NCBI GenBank assembly: GCA_947629485.1
Contig: CANRDX010000009.1
Location: 1-52,246, forward strand
Source of the DNA: an uncultured Clostridia bacterium
GTDB taxonomy: Bacteria; Bacillota; Clostridia; Christensenellales; Borkfalkiaceae
Length of the DNA: 52,246 nt
Reading direction: 5' to 3'
This document shows, in pieces, positions 42,553 to 52,038 of this stretch. Under the pieces are notes generated by a model, which saw nothing but the letters and a program-made list of their open reading frames with translations, searched no databases and was not told where the DNA came from. Within the stretch, counting starts at the first letter, position 1. Every line of letters starts with the position of its first letter. A program made the position numbers and the translations under genes.

Positions 42553-44460
42553 TCAGAATACGATCTTCTTGTCGTTTTCCTCTTTGCAGAGCGCAAAGAA
42601 TTCTTCCTTCTTCATGGCGCCGATGTCCCCTTCGCCGCGCTTGCGGACGGAGACCGTGCCCTCCTCCATCTCCTTGTCGCCCACGACAAGTTTGTAGGGC
42701 ACCTTTTCGTTCTCGGCGTCCAAAATTTTCCTGCCGAGTTTCTCCTTGCGAAGATCGGCTTCGGCGCGAAGCCCCATCGCGTTCATCTCGGCGGTGAGTT
42801 TTGCGGCATAGTCGGCGGCGCGGTCGGTGATGGGCAAGACCTTCACCTGCACGGGCGAGAGCCACACGGGGAATTTGCCCGCGTAGTGCTCGATGAGAAT
42901 GCCGATGAACCGCTCGATGGAGCCGAACACGACGCGGTGGATCATGATGGGGCGGTGCTTTTCGCCGTCCTCCCCCACGTATTCGAGGTCAAAGCGCTGC
43001 GGCATCTGGAAATCGAGCTGAATGGTGCCGCACTGCCACGTTCTGCCGATGCAATCCTCCAAATGGAAGTCGATCTTGGGGCCGTAGAAGGCGCCGTCGC
43101 CCTCGTTGACGACATAGGGAAGTTTGAGTTCGTCGAGCGCCTTTACGAGCGCGTTCGTGGCATTCTCCCAATCCTCGTCGGAACCCATGCTGTTCTCGGG
43201 GCGGGTGGAGAGTTCGACGTGATATTTGAACCCGAAGAGGGAATACACCTCGTCGATGATGCGAACGACGCCTTTGATCTCCTCGGTGATCTGCTCGGGG
43301 AGCATGAAGATGTGCGCATCGTCCTGCGTGAAGCACCGCACGCGCATCAGCCCGTGGAGCTGTCCGCTCTTCTCGTGGCGGTGGACAAGCCCCAATTCGC
43401 CCATGCGGATGGGCAGATCTTTATAGCTGTGCGGGGCGAGCTTATACACGAGCATTCCGCCCGGGCAGTTCATGGGCTTGACGGCGCAGTCCTCGCCGTC
43501 GATCTTCGTCGTGTACATGTTGTCCTTATAATGATCCCAATGCCCCGAATTCTCCCAGAGCGTGCGGGTCATGATGATGGGCGTCTGCACTTCGACGTAC
43601 CCCTCCCTTCTGTGGAGCTGCCGCCAATAATCGACGAGGGTGTTTTTCAGCACCATGCCGTTCGGGAGGAAGAACGGGAAGCCCCTGCCCTCGGGAAGGA
43701 GCGCGAAGAGCTTCAAATCCTTGCCGAGTTTGGTGTGGTCGCGCTTTTTTGCCTCTTCGAGGAGACGGAAGTACTCCTCCATCTCCTCCTTCTTGGCGAA
43801 CGCGGTGCCGTAGATACGGGTGAGCATCTTCTTCTTTTCGTCGCCGCGCCAATACGCGCCCGCGATCGAGGTCAGTTTGAACGCCTTGATCTTCCCCGTC
43901 GAAGGAAGGTGCGGCCCGCGGCAGAGGTCGGTAAACGCGCCCTGCTTATAGAAGGAAAGGACGGCGCTCTCGGGAAGATCCTGAATAAGCTCCACCTTGT
44001 AGTTCTCATGATATTTGCTCATGAGGGCGATCGCCTCTTCGCGGGGCAGTGTGAACCGCTCGATGGGCAGATTGCTCTTGATGATCTTCTTCATCTCCGC
44101 CTCGATCTTGCCGAAATCTTCCATCGTGATGGGCGTCTTGAAATCCACATCGTAGTAGAAGCCGTTCTCGATCACGGGGCCGATCGCGAGCTTACAGGTG
44201 GGATAGATCGTTTTGAGCGCCTGTGCGAGCACGTGCGCGCAGGTGTGGCGGTAGACCTCTAACCCTTCCTTCTCTTTCAAGGTCACGATCTCCAAACGGT
44301 CGCCCTCTGCAAGCGTCTCCGAAAGATCGCAAAGGTTCCCGTTGATCTTTGCCGCGACAGCGGCGCGGGCAAGCCCCTCCGAGATCTTCTGCGCCGCAAC
44401 GAGTGCGGTCGAGCCTTGCTCCAATTCGAGGATATCGCCGTTTTTCAGGGTAATATTCAT
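42553..44460 (-). CDS. thrS: Threonine-tRNA ligase
   Basis: A class II aminoacyl-tRNA synthetase that charges tRNA-Thr. I start at ATG 44460 (MNITLKNGD) with GGAGG upstream, giving 635 residues. Domain order is the usual TGS domain (1-60), an editing domain with HTCAHVLAQALK, the catalytic core with MNCPGGMLVYK (a zinc Cys) and RMGELGLVHRHEKSGQLHGL (motif 2), and the anticodon-binding domain starting WLSPVQVKVLPI. The region between 44460 and 44835 holds a T-box leader, so expression should rise when uncharged tRNA-Thr accumulates. Confidence 0.97.
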   Translation of the reverse strand: MNITLKNGDILELEQGSTALVAAQKISEGLARAAVAAKINGNLCDLSETLAEGDRLEIVTLKEKEGLEVYRHTCAHVLAQALKTIYPTCKLAIGPVIENGFYYDVDFKTPITMEDFGKIEAEMKKIIKSNLPIERFTLPREEAIALMSKYHENYKVELIQDLPESAVLSFYKQGAFTDLCRGPHLPSTGKIKAFKLTSIAGAYWRGDEKKKMLTRIYGTAFAKKEEMEEYFRLLEEAKKRDHTKLGKDLKLFALLPEGRGFPFFLPNGMVLKNTLVDYWRQLHRREGYVEVQTPIIMTRTLWENSGHWDHYKDNMYTTKIDGEDCAVKPMNCPGGMLVYKLAPHSYKDLPIRMGELGLVHRHEKSGQLHGLMRVRCFTQDDAHIFMLPEQITEEIKGVVRIIDEVYSLFGFKYHVELSTRPENSMGSDEDWENATNALVKALDELKLPYVVNEGDGAFYGPKIDFHLEDCIGRTWQCGTIQLDFQMPQRFDLEYVGEDGEKHRPIMIHRVVFGSIERFIGILIEHYAGKFPVWLSPVQVKVLPITDRAADYAAKLTAEMNAMGLRAEADLRKEKLGRKILDAENEKVPYKLVVGDKEMEEGTVSVRKRGEGDIGAMKKEEFFALCKEENDKKIVF

Positions 44461-44589
44461 GTTTTTTACCTCCGTTATGTGTGACATAATACTATGTATT
44501 TCACGTTATTTTGAAAAACGAGCTGTTTTTTTCGCCTTTTGGGGCAAGATCGCCCTCTCGGGCGCGGCGGCGCTCCTATATGCACGAAA

Positions 44590-44800
44590 ATAAAAATACG
44601 CCCTTAAAAACCCTTTCGGGATATTTAAGGACGCCTCATTCGGCGCGGTTCCACCTTAATTGCTCCCCCTTCGGGAAGCCGCTCGTTTTTTTTCAGTTTG
44701 GAAAGGATAAAGCGGTTTCGCACACCGAACGCTTTTACGGATCTTCCAGCCGTGGATCCGCTCTCTGGGAAAACCGCGCGGGGCTACTTGTCTTTACGCA
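44590..44800 (-). promoter_or_regulatory. T-box leader of thrS (tRNA-Thr sensing)
   Basis: Read on the minus strand. Stem I contains AGAGAG followed by the stem CGGATC/GATCCG with a loop that includes GGCTGGAA. The likely specifier is ACC (Thr) in CGAAACCGCT, at 44714-44716. The T-box core AAGGTGGAACCGCG lies at about 44642-44655. The terminator that competes with the antiterminator is CCTTAAATATCCC-GAAA-GGG with TTTTTAAGG, followed by TATTTTTATTTT ending near 44590. An additional CGCCC-GAGA-GGGCG hairpin lies between this terminator and thrS. All expected parts are present. Confidence 0.9.
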
Positions 44801-44806
44801 ATTTCT

Positions 44807-44835
44807 ATTGTAGATTTCTTCTCGGGATTTGTCAA
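44807..44835 (-). promoter_or_regulatory. Sigma-A promoter of thrS
   Basis: TTGACA (44830-44835) and TACAAT (44807-44812) on the minus strand are exactly 17 bp apart. The -35 box overlaps the last codon and stop of the ytxC-like gene (stop 44832-44834), so thrS is separately controlled although it lies on the same strand. Confidence 0.85.
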
Positions 44836-45518
44836 GAAAATATCGCCCGCTCCGCATAATATTTTTGCAAAAAATCTTCCACCCCTTTTTCCACCTCGCC
44901 GAGGCAGTAGACGAATCCCGCGTCGGAGAGCATGATCTCCGTCTCGATATCCTCCTCGCCCGTGAGACGGCTCCTTCGGAGCGGCGCAAAGTTCTCGCCG
45001 AACACGACGTTCCCCTTCACATAGATCTTATTCTTGCTCTCGCCGACGAGAAATTCACAGAATTTCAAAAGATCGGAGCTTGAAAAGCCCTCGGGGATGT
45101 AGTCGATGATGCGCGTCCATTTCTCCCGCAGGGCGCCGAGGCGGAACATATAGAATCCGTCGATGCTGAACTGCCCAATCTCCCCCATTTTGCCGCGCAC
45201 AAAGGCGCGGTCGCCCTCGAAGTCTGCCGCGATCAGCGCGGCGATAAGCAGCTTTTTTTCGCGCTTCGGAAGGCACACGCGCAATTTTTCCTTCATGAAG
45301 GCATATTTATAGCCGATCCCGACGATCTCCGCGATGCGATCCATGACTTTGCAGCGAAGATCGCCCCTCCCGGGGCATAGCTTCACGGCGGCGCGCTCCC
45401 CGCCGAACAACAGTTCCCCGCTTCCCCCTGCGAGAACGGCGTCCCCCAACACGGCATTGTAAAGATAGGTGATAAAGACGCTGCGCGCGCTGCCGTCCGA
45501 TACAACGATTTCTTCCAC
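44832..45518 (-). CDS. YtxC-like protein (putative sporulation-associated)
   Basis: A 228-residue soluble protein. The central stretch (residues about 118-170, [20 protein letters not shown], then a short loop and [18 protein letters not shown]) resembles the YtxC family. Its members sit directly upstream of thrS in Bacillus and many Clostridia. YtxC is named for sporulation context but its biochemical role is not established. The start is GTG 45518 with AAAGGT immediately upstream. No membrane helix or enzyme motif is visible. The match is partial, so position is an important part of the evidence. Confidence 0.58.
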   Translation of the reverse strand: MEEIVVSDGSARSVFITYLYNAVLGDAVLAGGSGELLFGGERAAVKLCPGRGDLRCKVMDRIAEIVGIGYKYAFMKEKLRVCLPKREKKLLIAALIAADFEGDRAFVRGKMGEIGQFSIDGFYMFRLGALREKWTRIIDYIPEGFSSSDLLKFCEFLVGESKNKIYVKGNVVFGENFAPLRRSRLTGEEDIETEIMLSDAGFVYCLGEVEKGVEDFLQKYYAERAIFS

Positions 45519-45586
45519 ACCTTTATTGTATGCCGCCGAACATGTTTTATTTATACGATCGGCGCCGCCGCTTTTTTGGCGGCAAA

Positions 45587-45615
45587 ATTACAAACAAAAA
45601 TTCGGATTTTTGCAA
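45587..45615 (-). promoter_or_regulatory. Possible promoter of the ytxC-like gene
   Basis: On the minus strand TTGCAA (45610-45615) and TGTAAT (45587-45592) are 17 bp apart. A GC-rich hairpin (about 45566-45584) lies in the following leader. The promoter points away from the leuS promoter, 27 bp distant, forming a divergent pair. Confidence 0.4.
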
Positions 45616-45642
45616 GAATTCCCAAAAATACCCATTGTGCGC

Positions 45643-45671
45643 TTGACTTTTCCTATCGCGTATAGTAGAAT
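45643..45671 (+). promoter_or_regulatory. Sigma-A promoter of leuS, predicting a leaderless mRNA
   Basis: TTGACT (45643-45648) and TAGAAT (45666-45671) are exactly 17 bp apart. Only 7 nt (GTCTTTT) separate the -10 box from the ATG at 45679, so transcription is expected to start at or within a base of the start codon. No Shine-Dalgarno sequence lies between them, and no T-box core is visible in the 160-bp gap to the ytxC-like gene. Confidence 0.75.
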
Positions 45672-45678
45672 GTCTTTT

Positions 45679-48111
45679 ATGGATATCAAGGCAATCGAAA
45701 GAAAATGGCAACAACAGTGGGAAAAGGCGCGGCTGAACAATTTCGACAGAAAGTCCGACGCGCCCAAGTATTACGTTCTTGAAATGTTTTCCTACCCTTC
45801 CGGCGCCAAACTGCATATCGGGCACTGGTACAACTACGGCCCCACCGATTCGTATGCGCGCTTTAAGCGGATGCAGGGCTACAATGTGTTCCAGCCGATG
45901 GGATTCGACGCTTTCGGGCTTCCCGCGGAAAATTATGCGATCAAGACGGGCGTGCACCCCAAAGATTCCACCGAAAAGAACATCGCGACGATGGAAAATC
46001 AGCTCAAAGCGATGGGCGCGATGTTCGATTGGTCCGCGGAGATCAAGACCTGCGAGGAAAGCTACTACAAGTGGACGCAGTGGATGTTTTTACAGCTCTA
46101 TAAGAAGGGGCTTGCCTACCGCAAGGAAGCGCCCGTGAATTGGTGCCCTTCCTGCCAGACGGTGCTTGCCAACGAGCAGGTCGTGGACGGAAGGTGCGAG
46201 CGGTGCTCCACGGAGGTCGTGCGGAAGAACCTCACCCAGTGGTTCTTGAAGATCACGGAGTATGCGGAGGAGCTGCTCAGCGGGCTGGATACCCTCGATT
46301 GGCCTGAAAAGACAAAGAATATGCAGCGCAACTGGATCGGGAGATCCACGGGCTGCGAGATCGAATTTGAAAGCGAACGCGGGGATAAGATCCGCGTGTA
46401 TACGACGCGGTGCGATACCGTATTCGGCGTGACGTACATCGTCCTTGCGCCCGAACATCCCCTCGCCCGCAAACTCACGACGCCCGAGCAGCACGACGCC
46501 GTCGAAGCCTATATCGAGAACGCCTCCAAGTGTACGGAGATCGAAAGGCTCTCTTCCACGCGGGAAAAGACGGGCGTTTTCACGGGTTCGTATGCCATCA
46601 ACCCCGTCAACGGAAGGAAGATCCCCGTCTATCTTGCCGACTATGTGCTTGCGACGTACGGCACGGGCGCGGTGATGGCCGTCCCCGCCCACGACGAGCG
46701 CGACTTTGCCTTTGCGACGAAGTACGGGCTTCCCATCGAAAAAGTCATCGAAAAGCAGGGCGGGGAGACCGAACTGCCCTTCACGGAAGACGGGATCGTG
46801 CGCGGCTCCGTGGAGTTCGACGGGCTGTTCGGCGAAGAGGCGCGCGACGCGATCGCCGCGCATATCTCCAAACTCGGCAAGGGCGGCAAAAAAGTAAATT
46901 ACCGCCTCAGGGATTGGCTGGTTTCCCGTCAGCGCTATTGGGGCGCGCCCATTCCCGTCATCCACTGCCCTGTCTGCGGCGTCGTCCCCGTGCCCGAAAA
47001 AGATCTTCCCGTTCGGCTGCCCTACGACGTAGAGTTCCGCCCGGACGGAAAATCCCCCCTTGCGAAACACGAAAAATTCATGTCCGCGCCCTGCCCCGTC
47101 TGCGGGAGAGCGGCGCGGCGCGATCCCGATACTTTGGATACTTTCGTCTGTTCGAGCTGGTATTTCCTCCGTTATACCGACGCGCACAACGACAGGGAGC
47201 CTTTCTCCCGCGAGGAAGCGGACAGGCTGATGCCCGTGGACACCTACGTCGGCGGCGCGGAACACGCCTGCATGCACTTGCTCTATGCGCGTTTCCTCGT
47301 GAAGGCGCTGCGCGATATGGGCTACCTCGATTTCGACGAACCCTTCAAACGCCTCGTTCATCAGGGCGTGATCTTGGGGCCTGACGGGAACCGCATGTCG
47401 AAATCGCACGGGAATATCGTCTCCCCCGACGAATACGTGCAGGAATACGGCGCGGACGCCTTCCGCCTGTATTTGATGTTCGGCTTCTCCTACACCGAGG
47501 GCGGCCCGTGGAACGACGACGGGATCAAGGCGATCGCAAAATTCCTCGACCGCGTGGAAAAACTCGTGGCGAAGGTGCGGGATATGAAAGTCCCGCGCGA
47601 TGCGCAGCCCTACGGCGCGGAGGAAAAAGCCCTCGATTACGCCAGAAACTTCGCCATCGCGCGCGTCACGCGCGATCTCGAATCCTTCTCCTTCAACACC
47701 GCAATCGCGCGGATCATGGAGCTTGTGAATGCCATCGTAAAATACGACGCGTTGCCCGTGAAGAACGCCGCCCTTCTGAAAGCGACGGTGACCGATCTCG
47801 TCCTTCTGCTCGCGCCCTGCGCGCCGCATACCTGCGAAGAGCTTTGGGAGATGCTGGGCGGGAAATTTTCCGTCTTTGAGAAGAAATACCCCGTCGAGGA
47901 CCCCGCCGCGCTCGTGTTGGACGAGAAGGAATATGCCGTGCAGGTCAACAGCAAGATCGTGTGCCGCGCGATGTTCCCGAGTTCGGCGCAGAACGCGGAG
48001 GTGGAAGAGCTTGCGCGCGTTCTGCCCGAGGTTCAGGAAAAAACGGCGGGCAAGGCGGTGAAAAAGTGCATCGTCGTCCCCGGGCGGCTCGTCAATCTGA
48101 TCGTCGGCTGA
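45679..48111 (+). CDS. leuS: Leucine-tRNA ligase
   Basis: A class I aminoacyl-tRNA synthetase. From ATG 45679 ([14 protein letters not shown]) the protein has 810 residues, the usual length of bacterial LeuRS. The HIGH motif is in [15 protein letters not shown] near residue 43. An inserted editing domain (about 220-400) includes [11 protein letters not shown] and [14 protein letters not shown] (conserved GTG-V-AHD region). KMSKS appears as NRMSKSHGN near residue 575, and the anticodon-binding domain and C-terminal RLVNLIVG complete it. A second ATG nine bases upstream would fall inside the -10 box. The mRNA is predicted to be leaderless. Confidence 0.96.
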   Translation: MDIKAIERKWQQQWEKARLNNFDRKSDAPKYYVLEMFSYPSGAKLHIGHWYNYGPTDSYARFKRMQGYNVFQPMGFDAFGLPAENYAIKTGVHPKDSTEKNIATMENQLKAMGAMFDWSAEIKTCEESYYKWTQWMFLQLYKKGLAYRKEAPVNWCPSCQTVLANEQVVDGRCERCSTEVVRKNLTQWFLKITEYAEELLSGLDTLDWPEKTKNMQRNWIGRSTGCEIEFESERGDKIRVYTTRCDTVFGVTYIVLAPEHPLARKLTTPEQHDAVEAYIENASKCTEIERLSSTREKTGVFTGSYAINPVNGRKIPVYLADYVLATYGTGAVMAVPAHDERDFAFATKYGLPIEKVIEKQGGETELPFTEDGIVRGSVEFDGLFGEEARDAIAAHISKLGKGGKKVNYRLRDWLVSRQRYWGAPIPVIHCPVCGVVPVPEKDLPVRLPYDVEFRPDGKSPLAKHEKFMSAPCPVCGRAARRDPDTLDTFVCSSWYFLRYTDAHNDREPFSREEADRLMPVDTYVGGAEHACMHLLYARFLVKALRDMGYLDFDEPFKRLVHQGVILGPDGNRMSKSHGNIVSPDEYVQEYGADAFRLYLMFGFSYTEGGPWNDDGIKAIAKFLDRVEKLVAKVRDMKVPRDAQPYGAEEKALDYARNFAIARVTRDLESFSFNTAIARIMELVNAIVKYDALPVKNAALLKATVTDLVLLLAPCAPHTCEELWEMLGGKFSVFEKKYPVEDPAALVLDEKEYAVQVNSKIVCRAMFPSSAQNAEVEELARVLPEVQEKTAGKAVKKCIVVPGRLVNLIVG

Positions 48112-48132
48112 AAATAGGAAGGGCAATTCGGT

Positions 48133-49029
48133 ATGATAAGATCTTCTCTCAAAAATTTTGCAAAAAACCTCGTCTACCTGTTTATCCCGATGGGGATCTT
48201 CTATCTCTTCCTGCTTCTCACGGTATTCGGGCTGGCGCATTTCCTCATCGGCGGGCTATCGACGATGCTCTCCGATCTCACCTCCCTCATCCACGTCTCG
48301 GTGGAGGATTCGAGCGTCAGCGTCAACGAATTCCTCAAATATGCCTTCGGGCAGATCGAATGGACGGGCAACTACGCGGCGGCGATCAGGCAGATCTTCT
48401 CCACCGCTTGGCTGAAAAATACCGCGATGGGATTCTTGGAGACGCTGAACGCCTCGACGGAAAACTTCGGGGAGAACTTTTCGGCGATCGTCTTGAAGTT
48501 CAAGGATACTTTGGTCGCGGGCGTCTCGGTGGCGGCGGTGATCTGTGCGATCGGCGTCGTCCTCGCGAACTTTGCGGCGCGCTTTGCGATCCGCCGCAAG
48601 ACGGCACGGCGCAATTTCAAGAAATTCTTCCTCGCGCACACCGTCGTTCCCATCGTGCAGGCGATCATCCTCATCGCCTTCTACATCCTCTTCGCCTTTA
48701 TCCGCTTTTACAGTCTGCTCGCGCTTGTCGTCCTTCTCGCCCTCTCCGCCGTCCTCTCGCTCACGGCGTCTTGGGTCGTCCACAGCGACAAGACGGTCAA
48801 GCTGAAAGAGGTCCTCACGCTGAAAAATATTTTGAGCTATCTCGGCAGCGTGGGACTTATCATTCTCCTCGATCTTGCGCTCGCCGCGGCGCTGTTTGCG
48901 TTCGACGCGCTCATCGCCGCCCTCCTCATGGTCCCCATCGTCATCTACTCCTTCTGCATCGCCGACGTGAATACGGACGCCTTCGTCTGCTCTCTCGTCG
49001 AGAAAAACGCGGCGCCCGCCGCGGCATAA
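48133..49029 (+). CDS. Multi-pass membrane protein of unknown function
   Basis: A 298-residue protein that I do not assign to a family. Hydrophobic segments occur at about residues 14-42 (YLFIPMGIFYLFLLLTVFGL), 130-152, 172-190 and 193-215 (two adjacent helices), and 235-283 (two helices), giving about six passes. A soluble outer stretch (about 45-125) lies after the first helix. A basic loop, RFAIRRKTARRNFKKF, precedes the helix pair and suggests a cytoplasmic face. It begins 21 nt after leuS with AGGAAGGG upstream and is followed by a strong terminator, so it is probably co-transcribed with leuS. No transport or enzyme signature is visible. Confidence 0.7.
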   Translation: MIRSSLKNFAKNLVYLFIPMGIFYLFLLLTVFGLAHFLIGGLSTMLSDLTSLIHVSVEDSSVSVNEFLKYAFGQIEWTGNYAAAIRQIFSTAWLKNTAMGFLETLNASTENFGENFSAIVLKFKDTLVAGVSVAAVICAIGVVLANFAARFAIRRKTARRNFKKFFLAHTVVPIVQAIILIAFYILFAFIRFYSLLALVVLLALSAVLSLTASWVVHSDKTVKLKEVLTLKNILSYLGSVGLIILLDLALAAALFAFDALIAALLMVPIVIYSFCIADVNTDAFVCSLVEKNAAPAAA

Positions 49030-49074
49030 GGCAAAAGAAAAGCTCCCGAACGCGGGAGTTTGGCAATTCAGCAC

Positions 49075-49103
49075 GGTACTATGCGACGCATAGTACCTTT
49101 TTT
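49075..49103 (+). terminator. Intrinsic terminator after the leuS unit
   Basis: A perfect 10-bp stem GGTACTATGC (49075-49084 with 49088-49097) is followed by six T. A second hairpin (AGCTCCCG/CGGGAG, about 49041-49058) precedes it. Confidence 0.9.
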
Positions 49104-49115
49104 ATTGTTCAAATT

Positions 49116-49967
49116 TTATTTGCGCGGCGCGCTGCCGTACACCTCGTGAAAAATATACCGCGCATACGTTGCGGCGACGTTGACGCCCGTCACCGCCTCG
49201 ATCCCGCCGAAAAAGGCGTTGGAGTTCACCTCGCAGACGAGCATTCCCTCCTTCCCGAACAGAAGGTCGATCCCGCAGTAGTCCAGACCGATCGCGGCGC
49301 ACACGCGGGCGCAGAGGGAGCGGATCTCCTCCGTCGGCTCGAAGATCTCCCCCTTCCCGCCCAACGAGAGATTGGAACGGAAATCGGGGGAAGTCCGCTT
49401 CATCGCGCAGACGACGTCTCCCCCCACGCAGATCGCGCGGACGTCCCTTCCCCTGCTCTCGGCAATGAATTTCTGATAGAGATAGGGGCGGAGTTTTAGC
49501 CGCTCGGAAAGCTCTTCAAGCTCCCGGCGATCCTCTGCGAGATAGACCTGCGCGCCGAGAGAGCCGAAATTCTCCTTGACGATCATGGGATAGCCGAGCC
49601 GCGCCTCCGCCTCGCCGAGAAGATCTGCGCTCGTCGCAGCCTCGGGCGTGTAGCATAGAAGCGAAGAGATCGTTTCGGGCATGGGAAAACCTGCGAGAGC
49701 AAGATGGGTGAGCATCTTATCGTCGCAGGTCTCGATGGCGGCCGCGCTGTTGAACATGCGCATGCGCCTTTCCAGCGCGCGCGCCGCATATTTATCCTTG
49801 TCGAGATAGATCGCAAAATCCGCTTCCGCACGCAAAACGGCGGGAGAATTGCGCACGATCTCCGCTTCGACGCCCAAAGAAGCAAGCTCTTCTTGCAGAC
49901 GGCGAGGCTGATTGAGTTCGGAACCGCGCTTGGTATATGCGTTGATAACGATGATCGCCCGTTTCAT
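49116..49967 (-). CDS. RimK-like ATP-grasp ligase
   Basis: A 283-residue ATP-grasp protein of the RimK type; these enzymes activate a carboxylate with ATP and join it to an amine, for example to add glutamates to proteins or peptides. MIVKENFGSLGAQVYLAE contains the ATP-binding Lys and Gly-rich loop. YLYQKFI, then GRDVRAICVGGDVVCAMKR follow, and LDYCGIDLLFG and CEVNSNAFFGG contain the metal-binding Glu/Asn residues. The substrate is unknown. ATG 49967 is preceded by AGGA at short spacing; a TTG nine bases earlier overlaps the hom stop and could be used instead. It is the last gene of the coaX-hom unit. Confidence 0.82.
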   Translation of the reverse strand: MKRAIIVINAYTKRGSELNQPRRLQEELASLGVEAEIVRNSPAVLRAEADFAIYLDKDKYAARALERRMRMFNSAAAIETCDDKMLTHLALAGFPMPETISSLLCYTPEAATSADLLGEAEARLGYPMIVKENFGSLGAQVYLAEDRRELEELSERLKLRPYLYQKFIAESRGRDVRAICVGGDVVCAMKRTSPDFRSNLSLGGKGEIFEPTEEIRSLCARVCAAIGLDYCGIDLLFGKEGMLVCEVNSNAFFGGIEAVTGVNVAATYARYIFHEVYGSAPRK

Positions 49968-49972
49968 TTCCT

Positions 49973-51253
49973 TCAAAGCTCGACGCGGAGAACGGAATCC
50001 ACGCTCGCGTGATCGGAATCGGAGAGTTTCTTGACTGCCTTTTTCACGGAAAGCTCGTGCGTCTTGTGCGTGATGAGCACAAGCGTCGCCTTGCCGGGGC
50101 GGTCTCTTTCTGCCCGTTGAATGAGTTCTTCGACGGAGACGCCGTATTTGCCGAGAACGGAAGAGATCTTGGCGAGCACGCCCGGCTCGTCGTTGACGGT
50201 GAGACGCAGATAGAAGGCGCTCTCGAAATCGTCGGAAAAGCTCTCTTTTTCGGCGTGCGCGCCGCTCTTTAAGTGCGAATAGCGATGTTCGCCCCGCGTC
50301 GCCGCGAAGATGATATCGGAAACGACGGCGCTTGCCGTGGGCAGTTCCCCCGCGCCTCTGCCGTAGAGCATGAGATCGCCCACACAGTCTCCCGTGAGGA
50401 ACACGGCGTTGTAGCTCCCCTCCACCGAGGCGAGCGGATGATCTTTCCTGACGAAAGCGGGATGAACGCGCGCCTCGATCCCCGCGTCCGTCCGCTTGGC
50501 GATGGCGAGCAATTTCAAACGGTAGCCGAGCGCGTTGCCGTCGGCGATATCTTCCGCCGAGATCCCCGTGATCCCTTCGCGGAAAATCTTGGTATAGGGA
50601 ACTTTGGCGTGAAAGGCGAGCGAGGAGAGAATGGAGAGCTTGTAAGCGGCGTCGTACCCTTCCACATCCGCCGTGGGGTCTGCCTCCGCGATGCCGAGCT
50701 TTCGGGCGTCTTCGAGCGCCTCCTCATAGGTCGCGCCCGTCTCGGTCATCTTTGTGAGGATGTAGTTGGTCGTCCCGTTGATGATCCCCTTGACGGAAGT
50801 GATCGTATTGGACTGCACGCCGTCGGTCAGCGCGCGGATGACGGGGACGCCGCCCACGCAGCTTGCCTCGAAATACAGCCCCGCGTTGTGGCTTTTTGCC
50901 GCATGTTCGAGCGCAAAAAACTCCTTCGCGATCAGCTCTTTGTTGGAGGTGACGACCGTCTTGCCCGCATGAAGGGCGGCGAGCACGTATTCTTTGGCGG
51001 GATCTGTGCCGCCGATACATTCGACCACGACGTTGACGTCGGGATTGAGCACCGCCTCGGCGATGTTGCAGGCGATCTTATCAGAAGGAATGCCGAGCGC
51101 CGCCGTGCGTTGCGGATCGCTTTCGAGCACGCTCTCGACGACGAGATCCAACCCCTGCGTTTTGCGGTAGAAGTCCGCCTTCTCCGTGAGAAGTTTATAC
51201 GTCCCTCCGCCGACAACGCCCAATCCGAGAATTGCCACTCCGATTTTTTTCAT
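49973..51253 (-). CDS. hom: Homoserine dehydrogenase
   Basis: Reduces aspartate semialdehyde to homoserine on the way to threonine and methionine. The 426-residue protein has the Rossmann motif VAILGLGVVGGGTYKLL at the N-terminus, VVECIGGTDPA and SNKELIAKE in the cofactor domain, and GIINGTTNYILTKM plus EADPTADVEGYDAAYKL in the catalytic domain. A C-terminal ACT domain (about 345-426, LRLTVNDEPGVLAKISSVLG) suggests allosteric control by threonine. The start codon overlaps the coaX stop (ATGA) and has GGAGGAAG upstream. Confidence 0.96.
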   Translation of the reverse strand: MKKIGVAILGLGVVGGGTYKLLTEKADFYRKTQGLDLVVESVLESDPQRTAALGIPSDKIACNIAEAVLNPDVNVVVECIGGTDPAKEYVLAALHAGKTVVTSNKELIAKEFFALEHAAKSHNAGLYFEASCVGGVPVIRALTDGVQSNTITSVKGIINGTTNYILTKMTETGATYEEALEDARKLGIAEADPTADVEGYDAAYKLSILSSLAFHAKVPYTKIFREGITGISAEDIADGNALGYRLKLLAIAKRTDAGIEARVHPAFVRKDHPLASVEGSYNAVFLTGDCVGDLMLYGRGAGELPTASAVVSDIIFAATRGEHRYSHLKSGAHAEKESFSDDFESAFYLRLTVNDEPGVLAKISSVLGKYGVSVEELIQRAERDRPGKATLVLITHKTHELSVKKAVKKLSDSDHASVDSVLRVEL

Positions 51254-52038
51254 ATTTCTTCCTCCGAGTGATTCAAATCGTACAAATATTTCAATCCGTT
51301 GAGCGTAAGCATCTTATCCACGATGTCGATGTACGCCGTTTCCTTTGCGATGATCTCCGAAAATCCCCCCGTGGCGATCGTGAGAACGTCCGCGGCCTTC
51401 AATTCCTTTTTGATCTTCTTGACGATATATTCTACGAGCCCCGCAAAGCCGAATACGATGCCCGCCTGCATATTTGTGACGGTATTTGTCGCAATGACGC
51501 TGGGGGGCGCTTCGATCTCCACGCGCGGGAGCCGCGCGGTGCCGCTCACAAGGCTGTCGAGAGAGCCTTTGATGCCCGGGGCGATCACGCCGCCGATGAA
51601 TTCGTTCTGCGCGCTGATGATGTTGAAGGTCGTCGCCGTGCCGAAATCCACGACGATGAGGGGCTTGCCGCAACCGTATTTCGCGATCGCGGCGACGTTG
51701 TTTACGATGCGGTCCGCCCCCACCTCTCTCGCATTGTCCGCACGCATTTTCAGCCCCGTTTTCAGCCCCGGGGCGATCTGCATGGGTCTGATGTGAAGAT
51801 AGTTGGCGAGCATGCGCTCCACCGTGTAGTCGATCGAGGGCACGACGGAGGAAAAGATGCCGCCCGTAAGCTCCGCAGGGCTTACGCCGCCGCCCACGAG
51901 CATTTGAACGACCTGCGCCCCGTATTCATCCGAGGTGCGTTTGAGATCGGTCGCCACGCGGAAGGTGAGAACCACCTTCTGCCCGTCGAACACGGCATAT
52001 TTGATATTGGTGTTGCCTACGTCAATGCAAATGATCAC
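51250..52038 (-). CDS. coaX: Type III pantothenate kinase
   Basis: Phosphorylates pantothenate, the first step of coenzyme A synthesis. This ASKHA-fold enzyme has CIDVGNTNIKYAVFDG as the phosphate loop, GADRIVNNVAAIAKYG (pantothenate site with the catalytic Asp), and VVDFGTATTFNII. GGVIAPGIKGSLDSL follows. At 262 residues the length is normal. It starts with GTG 52038, overlapping the stop of the upstream gene (GTGA), and its stop overlaps hom, so the three genes are coupled. Confidence 0.95.
   Translation of the reverse strand: MIICIDVGNTNIKYAVFDGQKVVLTFRVATDLKRTSDEYGAQVVQMLVGGGVSPAELTGGIFSSVVPSIDYTVERMLANYLHIRPMQIAPGLKTGLKMRADNAREVGADRIVNNVAAIAKYGCGKPLIVVDFGTATTFNIISAQNEFIGGVIAPGIKGSLDSLVSGTARLPRVEIEAPPSVIATNTVTNMQAGIVFGFAGLVEYIVKKIKKELKAADVLTIATGGFSEIIAKETAYIDIVDKMLTLNGLKYLYDLNHSEEEI

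Noticed and set aside
45519-45678. T-box leader for leuS
   Set aside because: No T-box core (GGTGGNACCGCG-like) or specifier stem is visible, and the promoter ends 7 nt before the start codon, leaving no room for a leader.
46090-48240. A 716-codon minus-strand frame opposite leuS
   Set aside because: leuS has all class I synthetase motifs in the plus strand; the antisense frame has no start signal or domain.
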